Assembly: GCA_013373625.1 (NCBI GenBank)
Contig: JABXHM010000098.1
Location: 1-39,208 of the forward strand
DNA length: 39,208 nucleotides
Direction: 5' to 3'
Origin: Alteromonadaceae bacterium
Lineage (GTDB): Bacteria; Pseudomonadota; Gammaproteobacteria; Enterobacterales; Alteromonadaceae
The translations under genes and the position numbers were made by a program. Under the pieces are notes generated by a model. The model did not search any database, was not told the DNA's origin, and worked only from the letters and a program-made list of their open reading frames with translations. This document shows, in pieces, positions 37,364-39,208 of this stretch; position 1 is the stretch's first letter; each line of letters opens with the position of its first letter.

Positions 37364-37716
37364 TAAAACGTCACCGTATGGTCGCTACTGCAGAGCAGTG
37401 TGTGTATGACTTCGGCAGGTATAACCTTGGCGTCACTTACTCCCAGCTCTTGTGCAGTAATTCCCAGGCTGAGCATGGAGCGCTCACACACGTAAATATC
37501 ATCAATATCGTAAAATGGCATGACATTTACCTGCTTTAAATGATTTTTTTGTTGAGCAGGTGCCTGACTGGCTAATAACTGGTATACGCCTTCACCGGCG
37601 AATATAACGCGGCATTCGTATCCGTAATTGGTTGAGGCTAGCGCAAACTCGATACCATCTGCTGCACGTTGTTGTCCGTAAGGCGCTTGGGTAAGTAAAA
37701 CAGTAATTGTAGCCAT
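37363..37716 (-). CDS. tusC: Sulfur-relay protein TusC (DsrF family)
   Basis: 117-residue subunit of the TusBCD complex that passes sulfur from TusA to TusE. The opening strand and loop TVLLTQAPYGQQRAADGIEFAL is typical of DsrE/DsrF proteins, followed by ECRVIFAGEGVYQLL. Start and stop overlap the flanking tus genes by one base each. Confidence 0.92.
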   Translation of the reverse strand: MATITVLLTQAPYGQQRAADGIEFALASTNYGYECRVIFAGEGVYQLLASQAPAQQKNHLKQVNVMPFYDIDDIYVCERSMLSLGITAQELGVSDAKVIPAEVIHTLLCSSDHTVTF

Positions 37717-38105
37717 TAAAATTGTACCAGTTTTTCTGCATCATGCAGGCGGGTAAAAAATTCGCCCAAACCAACCTGCTTAAAGGGAGCAAATACAGAA
37801 TGGTTGGCTTTACCGCTTTGGCTGGCCTGGTCTGCATCGATAATGCCACGCTTAGTGGCTGCGCCTACGCATACCAGCAGCGGAACTGCGTAACGGTTGG
37901 ATAATTCAGACCACCTTGCCCCAAAGTGCAGATCATCGCTGCCAGCGTCAATCAGCCCATTTGCATGGTAGACACCGTCCTGATAAAAGAATATTTGGTT
38001 TATAGCAGCGCCTTGCTCAAGTATTTTATGGCAAAAATCGAGCGCGTTTAAGCACCGGGAAGGTGACTCGGGTGAACTGGTAATAAGAACTGAAATGCTT
38101 TGCAT
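37716..38105 (-). CDS. tusD: Sulfur-relay protein TusD (DsrE family)
   Basis: 129 residues (E. coli 128) from ATG 38105; the open frame runs to 38141 but those bases form the yccA terminator. The persulfide-carrying cysteine is Cys79 in LLVCVGAATKRGIID, equivalent to E. coli Cys78. FFYQDGVYHAN and the C-terminal LVQF are also family-typical. First gene of tusD-tusC-tusB-tusE, all four contiguous, whereas in E. coli tusE lies elsewhere. Confidence 0.95.
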   Translation of the reverse strand: MQSISVLITSSPESPSRCLNALDFCHKILEQGAAINQIFFYQDGVYHANGLIDAGSDDLHFGARWSELSNRYAVPLLVCVGAATKRGIIDADQASQSGKANHSVFAPFKQVGLGEFFTRLHDAEKLVQF

Positions 38106-38111
38106 AAAACA

Positions 38112-38136
38112 AAAACACCCCTTTACGGGGTGTTTT
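38112..38136 (-). terminator. Intrinsic terminator after yccA, just upstream of tusD
   Basis: AAAACACCCC / GGGGTGTTTT with a short loop. Read on the minus strand it ends the yccA transcript 20 nt past its stop and 7 nt before the tusD start codon, so tus expression would come from read-through or a promoter overlapping it. Confidence 0.85.
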
Positions 38137-38156
38137 CTCAATAGTAGTAGTGTTGC

Positions 38157-38825
38157 TTAGTCGTCACCACCAAATACGCCTAGTAACTGAAGCAATGCTA
38201 CAAACAAGTTGTAGATGTTCAGGTACAGACCAACGGTAGCTCTGATGTAGTTGGTTTCACCGCCGTGAATAATGCGGCTGGTATCAAACAGAATAAAGCC
38301 AGACATTAAAAATACGATGGCCGCACTAATGGCTAACTGTACTGCCGGCGCTGCAAAAAAGATATTTGCAATTGCTGCAACCAATACCACCATGATGCCC
38401 ACAAATAAGAAACCGCCCATAAAGGAGAAATCTTTTTTGGTGGTTAATACATATGCAGATAACGCAAAGAAGATAAGCGCCGTGCCACCTAAGGCTTGAG
38501 CGATTAACCCGGGACCACCTGGAATCGATGCGTAGTAGCTTAGCGTGTAGCCTAATGAGCCACCGAGCAGGCCGGTAAACACGAAGATCCAGAAAATACC
38601 TGATGATGAGTCAGCTTTCTTGTTTACAACAAACAGGGTAATGAAAGCACCAATCGTCATGACTAATGACGCCATTGGTGAAATGCCGATAGCCATTGTG
38701 ATACCAGCACACAATGCACTAAATAGCAGTGTCATGCTTAAAAGCATATAAGTATTACGTAAAACCTTATTGGTTTCTAATACCGAAGGTTTTGATGCAC
38801 TAGTATACACCGTACGATTATCCAT
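38157..38825 (-). CDS. yccA: Bax inhibitor-1 family protein YccA, FtsH modulator
   Basis: 222 residues (E. coli YccA 219) with seven hydrophobic helices. I start at ATG 38825 because GGAGGAAACA is directly upstream; eight more residues are open to 38849. The C-terminal part has the BI-1 pattern GFILFDTSRIIHGGETNYIRA and ends in LGVFGGDD. In E. coli YccA is an inner-membrane substrate and inhibitor of FtsH that protects SecY when translocons jam. The adjacency tusE / yccA / tRNA-Ser is also seen in E. coli. Confidence 0.95.
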   Translation of the reverse strand: MDNRTVYTSASKPSVLETNKVLRNTYMLLSMTLLFSALCAGITMAIGISPMASLVMTIGAFITLFVVNKKADSSSGIFWIFVFTGLLGGSLGYTLSYYASIPGGPGLIAQALGGTALIFFALSAYVLTTKKDFSFMGGFLFVGIMVVLVAAIANIFFAAPAVQLAISAAIVFLMSGFILFDTSRIIHGGETNYIRATVGLYLNIYNLFVALLQLLGVFGGDD

Positions 38826-39028
38826 TGTTTCCTCCAATAGGACAGGCAAAAATAATTCAACACTATATTACGCTATAGCTTAGTGCATGTGTATGGGTTT
38901 TAGTTCCAATTTTCAATAGGTAATAGCTATCAAAGATGCGAAATAATTTTTTTAGTATCGCTAATCACATTTAACAGGCTAAATTGGTTAAAACTGCGCC
39001 ATCCAGCACAGTTTTTTTAAATTAGTAC

Positions 39029-39056
39029 TTTACAGTCACAAAAATTTCATTAAGAT
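39029..39056 (+). promoter_or_regulatory. Candidate promoter of the tRNA-Ser gene
   Basis: TTTACA (39029-39034), 16 bp, TAAGAT (39051-39056). The start of transcription would fall a few bases before the tRNA 5' end. Confidence 0.5.
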
Positions 39057-39069
39057 TCGCATCACTCAA

Positions 39070-39161
39070 GGAGAGTTGGCAGAGTCCGGTTGAATGCACC
39101 TGACTTGAAATCAGACGAAGGGTCAAACCTTCCGGGGGTTCGAATCCCTCACTCTCCGCCA
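39070..39161 (+). tRNA. serT: tRNA-Ser(UGA)
   Basis: 92 nt including an encoded CCA. Acceptor stem GGAGAGT pairs with ACTCTCC, followed by discriminator G and CCA at 39159-39161. The anticodon loop CTTGAAA gives anticodon UGA, reading UCA (and other UCN by wobble). The long variable arm after ATCAG (about GACGAAGGGTCAAACCTTC) is the class II feature of tRNA-Ser, and GGTTCGAATCC is the T arm. Location next to yccA equals E. coli serT. Confidence 0.96.
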
Positions 39162-39169
39162 CATTCAGG

Positions 39170-39196
39170 AAACCCGCACACGTTGCGGGTTTTTTA
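39170..39196 (+). terminator. Intrinsic terminator after tRNA-Ser
   Basis: AACCCGCA / TGCGGGTT stem with a 5-nt loop and a T-run, 9 nt after the tRNA CCA. Confidence 0.9.
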
Positions 39197-39208
39197 TTGT
39201 CTGAAAAA

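Noticed and set aside
37716..38141. Longer tusD frame starting at 38141
   Set aside because: The extra codons coincide with the yccA terminator stem, and the family N-terminus begins at 38105.

Overview
The window is a chromosomal segment of a marine-type gammaproteobacterium, most likely Alteromonadales (Alteromonadaceae-like). This rests on gene order and on how closely the proteins match, from memory, their E. coli counterparts: bcp-gcvR-dapA-bamC-purC, yfaE-nrdB-nrdA / ubiG / gyrA, serC-aroA-cmk-rpsA-ihfB, lapA-lapB-pyrF, ald / lrp-ftsK-lolA-rarA-crcB-serS, and tusE / yccA / tRNA-Ser. No database search was possible, so the taxon is an inference. I saw no rRNA, IS element, prophage, CRISPR array or integron.

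Layout. 1-5139: the tail of a probable permease gene (perM-like), then bcp and gcvR on the minus strand, divergent from dapA-bamC-purC, then an EamA-type transporter. 5140-5830: a small AT-rich pocket holding one unrecognised secreted protein. 5831-10766: minus-strand nucleotide-reduction cluster (nrdA, nrdB, yfaE ferredoxin) and ubiG; a textbook pair of NrdR boxes lies far upstream of nrdA. 11055-21517: a long plus-strand core run with gyrA, serC-aroA, cmk, rpsA, ihfB, lapA-lapB and pyrF. 21518-23763: a GH5 cellulase-type lipoprotein with its own regulatory region, including a LacI-type palindrome. 23864-31902: alanine dehydrogenase divergent from lrp, then ftsK, lolA, rarA, crcB and serS. 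31957-36759: an accessory block with a 746-residue tubulin/FtsZ-superfamily protein, a divergent short-chain dehydrogenase and a transglutaminase-like TPR lipoprotein. 36760-39208: tusD-tusC-tusB-tusE for tRNA 2-thiolation, yccA and a tRNA-Ser(UGA).

Most genes are core metabolism and information processing: lysine/cell-wall precursor synthesis, purine and pyrimidine synthesis, dNTP supply with its cofactor-maintenance ferredoxin, topology, serine/aromatic amino-acid synthesis, LPS assembly control, chromosome segregation and lipoprotein sorting. The accessory genes sit between these conserved blocks.

The most interesting object is the tubulin-like protein at 32002-34242. It keeps the nucleotide-binding loops, two acidic residues that line up with the FtsZ T7 catalytic aspartates, and a recognisable C-terminal tubulin domain. 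It also has long extra segments at the N-terminus, in the middle and at the C-terminus. It is not FtsZ, and I could not assign it to a characterised family.
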